DNA from: Psoroptes ovis
Lineage: Eukaryota; Arthropoda; Arachnida; Sarcoptiformes; Psoroptidae
Assembly: GCA_002943765.1 (NCBI GenBank)
Contig: PQWQ01000003.1
Span: 434,001 to 498,000, forward strand
Direction: 5' to 3'
DNA length: 64,000 nucleotides
Position numbers and translations under genes: made by a program. The notes under the pieces were generated by a model. The model made no database searches. It saw only the letters and a program-made list of their open reading frames with translations, and was not told the origin of the DNA. Below, in pieces: positions 24,616-38,052 of this stretch (within the stretch, counting starts at the first letter, position 1; the number at the start of each line of letters is the position of its first letter).

Positions 24616-25313
24616 ATGAAAATAGTCCAGTTTTTTCAGATGGCTCATTGTGCAGACGCTTGATTGGCTCAATCCAATATTTAACAAGATCAAGGCCTGA
24701 TGTTTGCGCTAGCATAAACGTATTGTCTACAAAGATGCAAAATCCCACCGTTCAGGTTTGGAACGGAGCCAAGAGAATATTGGCTTATCTCCAGGGCACC
24801 AGGGATTATGAGCTAGTCCTCGGTAAATTCAATGATCATCCATTGGAGATATACTCCGATGCTGATTTTGCTAATAATAAATCACGCAAATCTATTAGTG
24901 GAATATTGATAAACGTTTATGGTTCAGCAGTTTACTGGGCTAGTTCAAAACAGAAGTGCGTCGCTATTAGCACCGCCGAAAGTGAATTTTATGCTGCTTC
25001 ACTCGGACTGTCTGAAGGGTTGTGGATACAAAGACTATTGATTGATTTCAATATTGTACCTTCAGTGTTCCCGATTTACATTGATAATAAATCAACAATA
25101 AAAATGATCGAGAATGGGCAAATGGGTCAATCGAAGCATATTGATGTCCGAGCTCATTTTATTCAAGATTATGTCCAGAAAAAATATTGTAAGCTATCGT
25201 ATTTGCAGTCTGACGATATGTTGGCAGACTGCCTCACAAAACCAATTAAATTGTCAAATTTAAATTTCATTGTTAATAAGATCATGCGGTTCAGGCGGGG
25301 TGACGAAATATAG
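24504..25313 (+). pseudogene. Copia pol, downstream part in the shifted frame: end of RT and RNase H
   Basis: Past the A run at 24498-24503 the coding frame moves by one base and then stays open to TAG at 25311-25313. Visible blocks are YLTRSRPDV (RT thumb), YSDADFANN, the RNase H segments STAESEFYAA and IDNKSTI, and the tail QSDDMLADCLTKP. The stop lies 13 bases inside the right LTR. With identical LTRs, the break is either very new or an error in the homopolymer. Nothing suggests programmed frameshifting, which in this superfamily would be expected near the gag-pol boundary. Confidence 0.88.
25290..25300 (+). other. Polypurine tract of copia element
   Basis: A G-rich run (AGGCGGGG at the end) directly abuts the right LTR, the position where plus-strand DNA synthesis is primed. 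Confidence 0.7.
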
Positions 25314-25458
25314 ATGGCATGGGTGTATAACCGCATGATCTTACACTCATGTTCAAGCTGATGTTGTCGGAAGACGAGTATATAATGTGTGTTTTTAATG
25401 TTGTTAATTTGATGATGATTTATAATTTTTTATTTTAAAATGTTAATAAAATTCAATA
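25301..25458 (+). repeat. Right LTR of copia element
   Basis: Identical base for base to 21209-21366 on direct comparison. TATATAA at 25379-25385 and AATAAA at 25445-25450. It also encodes the last residues and the stop of pol. Confidence 0.92.
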
Positions 25459-25463
25459 GATTT

Positions 25464-28400
25464 CTTCTTTTCTCGTAATTAATTAATTGATAAATAATTG
25501 ATGAAGACTAAGAATAATAATTGATTGATTATTCATTTTGTTTGAATTATTGAATCATTATCATCATTGACATCATCGAATCCAGAGATTTGTTCATTTA
25601 TTTGCGCTGAAATATCACTGACAGACAAAATTCTGCTTCATCGAATTCGTTCAATCATCATCATCATCATCGACAACAGCAACAAACAAACATATCATAA
25701 ATGAATTAATATTTATTCATTTCATTTGACGTAAGCAAAAAAAAAAAACAAATTAAAACACCCAGAACAAAACAAAACTTGAATGTTTGAATATTGAATA
25801 AATCATTCAAAATATATCAAGCATCAAACACTAACAAACGAACACAGCACTGAATTAGAAATCATTAGCTATAGCCTCATAAGCTATAGCTTTATAAGCC
25901 GCTGTCGTCTTAGTCGTCTTCGGTGATGATTAGAATGATTTGTAGTATTAAAAATGATGAATCAAGTTTAATAAAGATGGAAGAAAAACAACCCGAAAAA
26001 CATGTGATTTCTGCAGCAAAACAACACAAATTTGCAAATTTGAAATTAAAACATGTTTAACTTATGTTTGAAAGATTTGAAAGATTCAGAAAATTAAGAA
26101 GAAATTCAAAGATATTCAGAGAAATCTAAGAAATTGAAGAAATTGAAAATTGAAGAAATTAAAAAAATGTAATGAATCAAATCAAGGCCGAATAGAATCG
26201 AATAATAATAATAATATTTCTATGAGAAAATTACACCAAAAAATTGAATCTTAAATACGTTAATTTCGATGATTATGATGATGATGATGATGATGATCAG
26301 TAGTAATTAAAAAATTTCATTAATAAATCAATTGAATTGAATTGAATCAAATAAAATTTAAAAGCAAATTGACGACGACGATTGACGTTGTTGACGTTTT
26401 GAATTTCGCAATTGAAATTATGAAAATTTTTGGTTTTAAAAATTCAATTCAAATCATGAATTTCATTTGAAGAAAGTGGAAGAAAGAAAGTGCAAATAAA
26501 TTTTGAACTTTGAAAGTTGAAATTGAAAAATAAATGAATGAATTTCACAAACTTTCAATTTGAAAGAAGAAAACAAAATAAAGTGAAAATTCATCACAAA
26601 AATGACCGAAATCAAAGAAAATTTTTGCTGAATCAATCGAATAAATAAGAAGCAGAAGAAATCGAAGCGAATTTTCACTTAATTTTAACCAATTTTCCCA
26701 TTATTTATTTATTTATTTATTTTTCTGGTTGTCCGAAAAGTTCTGGCCAATTTTCATGTGCAACTCTATTTGATCGAACGGAATGAACATTTCGGACAGC
26801 CTAAAATTTATCGTTGTTTGAGATTCATTAAGTACAACAATAGCAATTGTTTATCTTTCGGAATCATTCTTTTTTTTTTGGGTACAATTCAATAAATGGA
26901 AAAAACTATTTTCAAAAACTATTCTTTTTCGACCCTCTGTCTATTATCTTTCTGAAATTGGAATTGAATCAAAAACAAATTTGAAAACAAAGCAAAAATG
27001 GCATTCAACTCCATATACACAATCAATAGAATTGCTTCCAATTTTGATTTTCCCACAATTTTTCAAATCAAATCAAATAATAATTCGCGATGTTCGTGTG
27101 CCTTTTATTATCATCATTCACTTTGTGTTTTCGTCTGGTGAAAATAATAGAATTTGATCGATCAATATTTTGATATGTGTGTGCGTTGTGTGTGTTAGTC
27201 ACATACCAATCTATGCCTGATTGTATAAACATGAACATTTTGAACCATTTTGAACCATTTTGAACATGTGAAACATGTAATTGTAATAATCAAAATAATG
27301 AATGATAATAATAATAATAATGGAAAATTATTATTTGCCATTGTTTTGGCCAAATATCAATGTTTGAATCGATGAATGATCAATGATGATTGAAATTCTA
27401 TATAAAAATTGGTACAATTTGTACATTCATTGAATTTGTTTTTTTCCAATATGATTCTTGGGACTATTGTTTTTTGTATTTTTCTAACGATTGATAATTT
27501 GAAACACCCTCAACGACAACAAATAAATCACAATTTGACAAAAATTGAATGAAATTGAATGAAATAAAGGGGAGAAATTCATTTTCCCCCTTGGTTGGTC
27601 CCCATGATTCAATTCAAATTCAATTGTCTTTCAATTGTCATTTTCCCAAATCAAAGCGATTGTCCGGATTTTTTTTCGGGGACAGTTTTGAATTCTTCTT
27701 GGATTCTTTGGCCGAAATTTTCCAAGATTTCGGTCCACGAAATTCTTCAGAATCAATTCGAGTCTTTGTTTTGCTGTTTTTGTTGTTTTTTATTTGATCA
27801 AATTTCAACATTTTTTTTCCTTCCCTTTAAAACTTCTTACGAATAGGTCTTTGTCATATTGAATCATGATCACAGAAATCAAATAATACGAATACAAACC
27901 AAATAAACAAAATAAATTCTGATTGTTCATTTCATATCGGTAGATTCTTGGATTCCATTCAAATTTCAAAGGGAAAAATTCAGACAAATAAACAAACATA
28001 ATTTAATATTGTCTGAAATGATAAATTTTGCTTTGGCAAACACTTTTTTTCGGTGTTGTTGGTTGTTCGGTTGTTTATTTGGCCATTCAAATTGCAATAT
28101 TTTTTTGATTTGAACATTTTTGATGATTTTCGATGATAATAAACAATAATGAAAATAACAAACGATGATGTTGTTGTTGATTAAATCATACATCATCACC
28201 ATCATCATCATGTATCCTGCTATAATTTATATTTATTTCAATGATTATTATCAATGGCAATTACCTTTGAAGCCATCGAAATATTTTCAAAGCATAACAG
28301 CCTTATACAACTCGAGACATGTGACTTTTATGATGATTATTATCATTAATTTCTTGAGTTGAAATCATTGGTTTTTTCATTATTTTCTTTCAATTTTATT

Positions 28401-30010
28401 TGATTTGATTTTCCAAGATTTTCAATGATTCTTGGCTGTATCAAACATTGATTCTTCAAACATTTCAATGTCTCGATTATTATTATTTTTTATTACATTT
28501 TTTAAATGATTTTATTATCATTATTATTGATATTAATATCCATTAATTCTTTGATGATGTTGTGAACACGTCATGGATATTTAATATTTCCTATTATTTA
28601 TTTTTTCCACTTTAAAAATAGTTTATATATCTATTCATTGATTCATATATTTATTATCATTGGTATTTGGAAAAAAAAATCTATAAATAAACATTAATCT
28701 TTACTTACCGTAAAAAAATACTTTAAGAAAACAAAAATCTTCATTTATTTTCATTGAAAAATCGCTGGAAAAAAATGTCTTAAATATCTGGAATTATTTA
28801 TTAATATTTATCGATGTTCAAATCCTGAGATTGAAATGTCCGTTTGCTTCTTGCTTATTCTTCGGCTTTTCAACATATTCTCGATGATTCTTTGTTTCTC
28901 TTATTGAAAATATTTGAAAAAGATTTGATTTGCGCATTAGTGAATGGCGAATTCACCAGGGCCCAGACCAGACAACAACCAACGAATATCTTTGAACTTT
29001 AAATGAACTTTCTTTGAAAATTCTGGGATTTTTTTCTTTTTCATTAAAAATTTTTAATTATAAATCATATATCATCATATCAATGTATCATCATTATTAA
29101 TGTATCATTAATTATTAATTAATTATATTAATATATCAATATCAATCACTTAATATTAATCATTTTTTGTTTCTTGTATTTCAAATCGTATTTTGTATTT
29201 TTTTCGAATTTGTAATAAATATAAATTTTAAAGGTTGTGAGGATACATAATAATAATAATCGTTTTACGTGTTGATATTCATGTGTGTGTATGTGTGTGG
29301 AATGGGAAACAACGAAAATAAAAAAAAAAATATAAACACCCACACATCCATTGCGAATGTATCGGAAACTATATGAAGAATTCATTTATTTTATTTGAAA
29401 AATATGAAATTACATAATTCAAAAGGTGTTTTTGATTCATTTGCATAGGTGTGTGTCTGGGTATCTATCCAAAATAAATTCAAATTCTAAATATTCGAAA
29501 CGTTTTTTTTTTCGAAAAAGGTGAATGTCTTAGGGTTTTTTTTGTATGATTTAAAATTTTAAATGTCGAGGCTATTGTTGTTTGGCTTCTCTTTAGCTCA
29601 AACAACAACACCGACAAAGACATTAACAATAATTTGAAATGGAATTTTTATATTTTTTGAAAAAATATAACAACGATTTCTAGGGCTATGTGTGTGTGGA
29701 TAAGTGTGGAGTTGATACGAGAAAAAATTGAAAAATAATTCAAGATAATAATAATTATCAATGTTCAAGAAGGTGTATTGTATTCATGTATGCATATGTG
29801 AAGGTGTAGATATTGGTGATCAATCAATCAATTTTCAGTTTTTCTCTTGAATTCTTAGATCAATGAAAAATTATAATTTTGAATATAAAAATTGTTTTGT
29901 TTTGTTTGCTTTTTGCTGATAATTATCAATTTAAATTCCAAGATTATGTTTCGATAATTCATATTTTAACATTTTTAAATTAATCATATCATATTTTTCA
30001 TTTTCTTAAA
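25464..30010. other. Gene-poor region between copia element and ubiquilin
   Basis: No supported exon. It holds one MITE (26723-26804), GAT/ATC and AATA microsatellite patches and, nearest 30010, the likely 3' flank of ubiquilin on the minus strand. Confidence 0.6.
26723..26804 (+). mobile_element. Mariner-like MITE, subfamily A (forward, decayed)
   Basis: TTCTGGTTGTCCGAAAAGTTC...TTTCGGACAGCCTAA; the TTAGG start and both TA flanks are eroded. Its core TTTTCATGTGCAACTCTATT is typical of subfamily A. Confidence 0.8.
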
Positions 30011-32287
30011 TTACATTCGAGATAAAAGCCTATCGATAGCCGCTTCAACATTACCAAATGTTTCAATCAATGCACGTAAATTTGCTTCACGATTAGTAAA
30101 ACCCATAGCTTCTAATTGTGATAATTGTTGTTGATAACGATTTTCAGGTGAAATGATTTGTTGCATTGAATTTGGTGCCGGTACATTTAACATGTGTTGC
30201 ATCATTTGTGCTAACATGTTTGCATTTGGAATTGTTGTTGCGGCTGCTGCTGCTGGTGGTGTATTACCAGGACTTGCAGTATTGGTTGCAGCAGCAGCAG
30301 CAGCTGGTGCTGTTTGATTATTATTATTCGATCCAGTTGTTGTTGTTGTTGCTGATGTGGTTGTTACATTATTAGATGATGATATTACTGTATATAATGA
30401 TGAATTGTTTGCTAAAATTTCATTTCTAGAAGTAAATAATAGAATTAAATTAAAGGTTTTATTCAAATTAATTGATCAAATATCAAACATACATATCTGA
30501 ACCTGATACATTCAGGATTCTTCCCAATTGTTCATAGCCACGTAAAATTTGAATAAATGCCTAAGATTCAAAAATACATTAGAAATTACATAGAAATAAA
30601 TGAAGATAATTACTTACCTGCATAGCTTGTGGATTGGATAAAATTCTTTGATACAATGGATTCTGTATAGTTTGTGATAAATTATTCAAAGAAGTTTGAA
30701 TACTGTTTGCTGTTGTTGTATTATTATTATTTGTTGTTGTTGTTGTCGAAGCCATGAATGGATTATTTTGAAGAAGTTGTGCAGTCAATTGTGGATTACT
30801 TAACATGTTCTGCATCATATTTTGCATCATTGGATTACTTAACATTGACTGCAAAAATTGTGGATTTTCATTCATTTGTTGCATCATCTGTTGCATAGCA
30901 TTTGATGAGAACGGATTGAATGGAGCTCCAGCTCCAGCACCACCACTTGCAGCCGCTGCAGGTCTAGGCGTTGATGCTGTCGAAGTATTTGACCGTTGCC
31001 ATGGATTAGGCAGCGGTTCACGATTCTCTGTGTTACTAGGCGTTGATGTTGTAGTGTTTGTCGATGATGTTGTCGACGATGCTGATGACGCCGATGTTGT
31101 TGACGAATTATTTGACGCAAATGGATTGACTCCAAATTGTTCTTGAGCAGCGTTCAACATTGGTTCTTGCAATTCCGTGTACATTCGACGTAAGGCATTA
31201 TAACCACCTGGTAAACTTTCCAGATTTGACATAGCACGATCATGAGAACGCATCATTTCTTGGAACGCAGCTGGATTGCGCATCATATCAAATGTTTGTC
31301 GCAATACCTCTGGATTCGATAGTACATGATTAAGCTCAGGATTGCGTTCAATCAGCTGTTGAAATTGTGGATTACTCGATATGATTGTACGAAATATTTC
31401 AGGATTTGAATATAAATTTTGCATTAATGGCGATTCAATCATTTGACGCATGAATTCAGGATTATTTAATTGTTGCATCATTTGTTGATTCATTTGATTG
31501 AAATCAAATGGCAAACCGCCAGCAGCAGCTGCACCACCAGCGGCAGCATTAGCACCTGCAGTATTTGTTCCTGAACCATTACCGGCACCAAAAAATAGAT
31601 TAAGATATGGATTGGCACCGCCACCAATACCCCCACCACCAGCCGAACCTAGTAAATTACTAAATAAATTCTCCATGAGTGGATTAGTACCAGTCGTATT
31701 TCCTCCCGGTTCGGTTGTGGGTGCTGCTGATGGCGTTGTCGATGATGCTGTTGTCGAAGATGTATTTGACGTTGTCGATTGACTATTAGCACTAGCACTC
31801 GATGTCTTGTTCACCTACAAGAATGAATAAATTAAGCTGTAAGCTCAAATTTAAAGAAATGAAAATACATACATCTCGAATGACCAAATGAATTATGTAA
31901 CCATCTTTCATTTCTAAAATAAAAGGATTAAATGACAATTATCGTCGAATACCGAGATATTGAATTATTAAACTTACTGTGCGACTCTAATGTATCACCA
32001 TCTTTTAATATTTTACCCGAAAATATCAAACAAACTTTATGTGGTTCAACTTTATAACGTTCGGATACCATTTGTCGTAAATCTTTAACACTAGCATCAC
32101 TTGCCAATTGAAATTGTTCACGTTCTTTTGTTGTTTTTACAATAATATTAATTAATCCTTTTGAATCTGTTGCTGTTGTTGCCGATGTCGATGACGATGC
32201 TGATGATGGTGGTGAATTTTGATCATTTTTAATTTCATCAGATTCAGTTTTCGTAGTCGAAGTGGTTGTTGGATTATCATCAGACAT
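30011..32287 (-). CDS. UBQLN: Ubiquilin, proteasome shuttle, 5 exons, 676 residues
   Basis: Exons: 31978-32287, 31873-31913, 30618-31814, 30493-30560 and 30011-30425; phases 1, 0, 0, 2 all join. Ubiquilins carry ubiquitylated or aggregation-prone clients to the proteasome. Seen in order: acidic/Ser-rich start; UBL at about 50-117 (INIIVKTTKEREQF, KVCLIFSGKILKDGDTLESH, then DGYIIHLVI across the intron); STI1 repeats in exon 3 (NPEFMRQMIESPLMQNLYSNP, then NPFSSNAMQQMMQQM ... MLSNPMMQNMM) separated by a Ser/Thr-rich spacer; a Thr/Asn/Ala-rich spacer; and a C-terminal UBA (QLSQLEAMGFTNREANLRAL ... AAIDRLLS). The start is the ATG at 32287; the frame upstream contains only a TTG. Length and order are normal for the family. 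Confidence 0.97.
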
Positions 32288-34273
32288 TTTTATAGATGAA
32301 TCAATTAACAATTATGGATATTATCGAAATAAATGAGGAAAATAATTTGTGGATAATTTGTTTTGGACAATTAAAAATATTTTGATCACAAATAATGTTT
32401 CAATTCTTATTCTTCTTATTTCAAATCTTTAATCGATGTGTTTGTTGAATCAGTAGTAAAAACAGCTGATGGATAAATTATAAGGTTCAAGCCAAGAAAA
32501 AAAAATTCGAGCAAAATACATTCACAATTTAAAACCAATCATCAATAGCAATTATGATGATTAATATTTGCTGAATCATTCAATTTCAATATTTTCTTCC
32601 TTTAGCTTACAGTTTCGTTGCTATTTAAACATATGTAAACACATAGAAAATAATAATAAAAATTATTAAAAGATAATAATAACAATGATAATAAGGAAAA
32701 CACATACACACAGAGAAAGAGACAAAAATTATCAAAAATCAAATATTGTTAAGACTATAACTACAAGCTACAAACACGCACACATTTAATTATTCTTCTA
32801 CTTTTTTTTTATATTATTTGTTTACAAATTAAAATATACGTTAAAATCAATTAAAATCATGCTAAAAACAAATACCGAAATACACGTTTAAATGACAACC
32901 AATTGACACTCAATCACTATCTCATTTTACTATTTATTGGACCCAATAAATGTCCTTTTAAAGACCTTTGACATTTGATTTATAAATACCTTTTGATTGA
33001 TGAGATTTAAATTTAATTTATTTCAATTTTCCCAATTGAATTATACAAAACAATTTGACTTTGAAAATGATTTGAAATGTTTAATGTTTTGTTTAGTCTT
33101 CAATGTTTTGATATTTTAAACATTTATCACACTTTATTGTTTGAATTACTCAAAAGTATTGAAAAAATGACGTGTTTGTTTCTCGTATTTCAATGTTTTC
33201 AATATTGAAATTTTCATTCATAAACACATTCACACAAAATATGCAGCATAACACACACAAACACACACGCACATAGAAGTGAAAGTGTCTGAAGCTTGAA
33301 AGTGTTTAAATGCAAAAAAAACGAAAAATTCATAAAGGACGGATGGCAATTTTTTTTTTTTTTTTGAAAAAATTTGAATTTTTCAATTTTTTTTCTGAAT
33401 TTTTTCAATTCGGAAATTTTGAATTTAAATTTTTCTTTGATCTTAGATTTTTGGTTTTTTTCCGATTAATTTTATTGAAATTCTCGTGAAACTTTTGGCT
33501 TTTTGCTTAGCAGCTTTGTTTTAGCTACCAATTCGCAAAATTCAAATTGAAAGGATCGGAATTCGGAAAAAATTTTCAATTTTAAGAAATTAAAATTCAA
33601 ATATTTCAGTTGAGATCATTCAAATATTTCAATTTTCATTTCAATTCGTCTTTATTTCATTTGAATTTTTTCAATTATTCGAATAACAATTCTTTTTTTG
33701 CAAAATTCAAGCCAAAATTTGAGAAAAAGGAAAATTAAATTAAATTTAAATTTGAAATTTTTTTATATTGTTTTAGATATTCGGTTGATTTTAAGGTTTC
33801 GGAGACGATTCCTGATGATTATCATTGATGGTCCTTGTTGCTGGCTCGCATTTATCGTATTATCGTCGTTGTCATTGTGGGAATAGGCGAGAATTTTCAT
33901 TGAATTTTAATTCAAACTCTTCGGTCATGGCAAATTCTCAAATAATCCCAAACAATTCGTGTTAAATAATTGAGGTGAATGTTGTTGTTGGAATTTTAAA
34001 ATTATTTTCTTCGGGTTTTACAAACTTAGGCCTTTCGGCGTGTCTATTCGAGTGTGTGTGTTGGTGTGTGGATATGTGTTTTCAAAGTGAATTTGGCATA
34101 GTATTTGCATTTGCAGTTGCTGTGTGTATTATTAAAATTTGAAATTAATGTGTATTTGCTATTTGTATCTCTGGTATTTATTTCTTTTAAGATGATTGAT
34201 TGCTGTGTGAATATTTTTAATTTTAAAATTTTAATTTTTCAAAATTTTTTCTTCTTAGGTCTCATCATCATTA
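32288..34273. other. Spacer between ubiquilin start and arrestin end
   Basis: Upstream flank of ubiquilin and downstream flank of the arrestin gene. AT-rich, with A/T homopolymers (for example near 33350-33364) and CA runs; no exon, MITE or RNA gene recognised. Confidence 0.6.
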
Positions 34274-35826
34274 TCATTCTAATACTTCATCAGTGTCATC
34301 ATATTCGTTGGAAGAACTTGACGATGCTTGTCTTGCTTTACTAGCGATGCCTAATATTTTTCTTGATTTAGGTTTATCATCGAATGAATTCAAATGTTTA
34401 TTCAATGCTTGTTGATGTTGTTTATGAAATAATTCTCTTGCTTCTTGCATTGCTGTTTTATTTGTAATTACAATCGGTAAATTAATATGTATGTCAATAT
34501 TATGTGGTATATCTAATGTAACATGTACAAAATATTTTATGGTAATTATTGCCGATTTCATTGTTAATTGAGCTCTTTGTGGTATTGGTATTTCAATGAT
34601 ATCTTCAATTACTTCCGTTGGATCAACTTCACTACCGTTAATCGGTTCGACCAGTACTAATTCTAATGTACGATGTCGATCACCAGACATAAATATTTGT
34701 GTTTGATATAATGCAGCTCTTGGCTGTACTTTTAATGTTGATGTATTATTTATTAATGTTTTTAATTTTATTATTTCACCTTTTTTTTTGATTAAAACAG
34801 TTCGAAACGGTAATGAAATGGCAGCCAAATTTATTTGATATGAAAAAATAAATATGATAATTAATTATAAAAAATTTTTCTTTTTTCGGCTGCAAATATA
34901 TTTACCTGCAACATGCCCTTTACGAGCAATTGCCGCTTCAATCGAAACCGAACCAGAACCGAAACAAAATAGTCCTAAATCTTTTTCCGAACTACCAGTT
35001 ACTGAAAGCTGTGACCATTAATTTAAATTGAAAAAAATTGAAAAAATCAAATTTGAAAAAAATTGAAAAAAAATCAAAAATATATTTTCCACATGAATAA
35101 ATCAACTTTATTTATTTATTTTTACCGAGAAAAAATAAATAAATAAATAGAAATTAATCAAAAAACATACCATTAAACTTTTTCGAACAGGATTTTCAAG
35201 TTTTATTTCGACTCCATATCGTGAACCACGATTCGAAGAACCAAACTGTTCACCACCATCTTTATCAATTAAACATTCAACAAAATAATTAATACAACCA
35301 TAACGTCCATCAAATGATGGTGGTGATTCGCTATTGAATTGAATATGAATATATTTGTATGAAAATGAATGAATAAAATTAATGAATGAAAAATTAATTA
35401 AAATTCCAAAACGGTAAATGAAAGAAAATTCAATCAATCAATTAAATACCTATCATCAGGTAAACGAAAACGAAACGGTATTTCATGACGTCCACTTCTT
35501 AATACTTGTGAACTAACTATTAATTAATTAATGAAGAGGGAAAAATTCAAGGAAATTAAGGAAATTCATTTTTGAAACCCAAATCCATACATACCATTAC
35601 GCGGTAATTCATACATTTCTTCCAGCAATTTTTTCTGATCAAACGTATCATCACTATTACGTATTTTTGACATACAAACAATACCAATTTTTAATCGAGA
35701 CAAATATAATTCACCTTGACATGATATCCGTAGCTTTCCATGTACCATTTCACCCATTTCATATGTTTTACGATCACGATCAAGCAATACATCGACATCT
35801 TTGATTACAAGATTTCTACTACTCAT
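34274..35826 (-). CDS. Alpha-arrestin (arrestin domain-containing protein), 5 exons, 351 residues
   Basis: Exons: 35595-35826, 35450-35504, 35171-35330, 34906-35008 and 34274-34779; phases 1, 2, 0, 1 join cleanly. N-lobe (about 1-165): VIKDVDVLLDRDRKTYEMGE, GRHEIPFRFRLPDD, then SPPSFDGRYGCINYFVECLID, the standard alpha-arrestin signature. C-lobe: GEIIKLKTLINNTSTLKV, PRAALYQTQIF, and RAQLTMKSAIITIKYFVHV ending in a short acidic tail before TGA. Alpha-arrestins are adaptors for membrane-protein ubiquitylation and sorting, usually through C-terminal PPxY motifs that bind NEDD4 ligases. None is present here, so it may act by another route or resemble the PPxY-less ARRDC5-like type. Exon 2's acceptor is AAG at 35505; the nearer TAG would put a stop in frame. 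Confidence 0.91.
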
Positions 35827-37971
35827 ATTTTGTCCGGTGATATTTTAATATTATTTGTTCAATATTTATTATGGAAAAGAATAATAAAGATGTTTCAATA
35901 TTGAATCAATGATTTATGATCAATAATAAAAAAAAATCGTAAAATTTGATTTATCGATGATTCACCGTGAAAATGAATGAATTGAATTGAACAATATTAA
36001 TATTTATCTATTTCATTTATTTATTTTGTATCAAAATCAAAGAAAAAAAAGTTAATTGCATATTTCTTCAAGGCATAGGTTGATCATAATAATAGTTTTA
36101 TTGTTATTTTATTGTTTATTTTATAAATATTGATTCTGTCATTTATTTGTTCTTTTAATCTTATTTATTCATTTATTTGTTTAATGTATTTGGCTTGATT
36201 CAATTTATTGAAATTTGAATTTGGATTTTAAATTTTCAAAATTTTCAAAAATTTAAAATTTCCACACAACATAGATTGACAAAGTGAACGGTGAATTAAT
36301 CCATGAAAAATGAAGATGATTTGAAATGAAAAAATTCGAGGAAAAATCACAGATGATTTTAAATTTTGTTGAATATATCGTAATTGGTGGAATTTAAAAA
36401 TATTGAACTAATCAAAAATTAACTTGGCTGATTTCATTGATTTAATTTGTATTTTTCTGATGAATTTATTGATTGAATTCATTGCATTTTTGATTGAAAT
36501 TTTATAAACTGAAGCAATGATTTATGATTTACAAAATTAAAATGACACAATAGAAAGCAGACACTAAATAAATTGCTGCTTTGTTTGATTGATTAATTCG
36601 TATTGAATTCGGTAACAAAGTTGGTAAAAAATTTGGCTGAAAATATTTCAATCAATGATCCTTCAAAACATATTTCTCATACTGACGAATCGAATCATAT
36701 AATCACCATTATTTATCTAATCAATATCTGGACACATGTATGATAATTACTAGGTGAACGTATTATTATTTTTTCAGTTTATTTGGCAAAAAAATTGAAA
36801 ATAAAGCACCAGAAACACCAGAAACATTGGAATCAAAATGAATATTTCAAATCAGGCAAAACACAGAGCACAAAGCAACAAACACATTAAAAAACGACGT
36901 CGTCGTCGATTATAATCATTTTTCCTGTCGAAAAAAGCTTCAGGAACCAAGTTAAGGTAGGTGAATCATTGAAATAATTGCGAACAAAAGGTATGAAATG
37001 AAATGAAATGAAATTTTTGAATTTCAGAAGCTTCGTTTGTTCGTTTGCTTTTAATATTTTACTGATGAATTGAAATCATTTCAGGAAAAAAAATCATATT
37101 CTTTGAGATTTGAAATGCTTTTGCTCTATATGGACATTCGTGTGTCTGTGTGTTTTGAATTTTTACATTAATTTGAAAATTTTCATAGTTTTTCGTATTT
37201 AATTTTATTATTATAATTATTATTAGTATTCGTTGTTGTTTGTTTGTTGTTTTTACCATTTAAAAAACTACTGGTTGTTTGTTTGATTCATTTGTTAATA
37301 GCATTATTTGTTGTCGTTCATTTCTTTGTGTTTATTAGATGATTCCAAATGAAATATAAAAAAAGCATTGGTTGAACATGAACAACACACGATGGAACGA
37401 AAATGGAACGATCCATCAATTCGAGGAGAATATTCTTGGCCATGTTTTCATTGGTACGCAGAATCTTCTAGGATAAAATCATCCAAATGAAATAATGAAA
37501 ATTTCAAGTCATGATTCAATTCTAGATTTTGAATTCATAAAAACGAATGTCTATATCTTTCTGTGTCTATGTTTCGTATGTCTGTGTGTGTTGTTGTTGG
37601 TGTGTTGGTGTTTCGTGCTTTGCCAGGTTCTGAATTTATTGTGAATCAACGAATTCTGCTGCATGCCTTCAATTGTGCACAGAGAGAATTGGCGTTTATC
37701 AGCCAACACACAACAACAGCAGCAAACACAAGCACCGAAACGGTAGAAAGCAATATGAATTAAATGAACACCAATGAATACAATGGTTTTCAAGAGATTT
37801 TTCAACCCTAAAACACACTTTCCCTAAATATATTCTTCAAACAAAAGAAAATTCATTTCTTTTGAACTCGAATTATCACACAAAAGACCTTATGAATAAT
37901 AATTGTGAAATTCTTTGATAATAAAATAATAAATGAATGAATGAATGAATAAATGATGTATTATGATTGTA

Positions 37972-38052
37972 TAAGGGTTGTCCGAAAAGTTCATCCGGCT
38001 TAACCGATAGAGTAACTCATGAAAATTGGCCAGAACTTTTCGGACAACTTAA
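37972..38052 (-). mobile_element. Mariner-like MITE, subfamily A (reverse)
   Basis: 81 bp, TAAGGGTTGTCCGAAAAGTTC...TTTTCGGACAACTTAA, TA on both sides; first bases altered from TTAGG. Confidence 0.85.

Larger units (their letters stand above)
21209..25458 (+). mobile_element. Complete Ty1/copia LTR retrotransposon, apparently recent
   Basis: 4250 bp element: identical LTRs, a half-tRNA primer site, one gag-pol frame in copia order (gag, protease, integrase, RT, RNase H) and a G-rich polypurine tract next to the right LTR. A GATTT duplication flanks it. Identical LTRs mean too little time for substitutions to collect, so insertion was recent or the copy was gene-converted. Pol is interrupted by a one-base frame change near 24498-24503. 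It stands in intergenic DNA about 10.7 kb upstream of PDE8. Confidence 0.96.

Noticed and set aside
24425..24748. 107-residue minus-strand frame inside the copia pol region
   Set aside because: Antisense to conserved RT/RNase H coding sequence.
27655..27700. Possible MITE end (GATTGTCCGGA followed by GGGGACAG)
   Set aside because: The two halves are only about 30 bp apart and do not extend into TTAGG/CCTAA termini or TA flanks.
30166..31782. Plus-strand frames opposite ubiquilin, including a Pro/Ala-rich 94-residue one
   Set aside because: Antisense to the Ala/Gly-rich spacers of ubiquilin; no domain.
32479..32492. GGTTCAAGCC resembling a tRNA B box
   Set aside because: No A box or cloverleaf stems at the right distance upstream.
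35505..35521. TAG acceptor at arrestin exon 2
   Set aside because: Using it would bring an in-frame TAA after four codons; the AAG a few bases on keeps phase and matches the arrestin fold.
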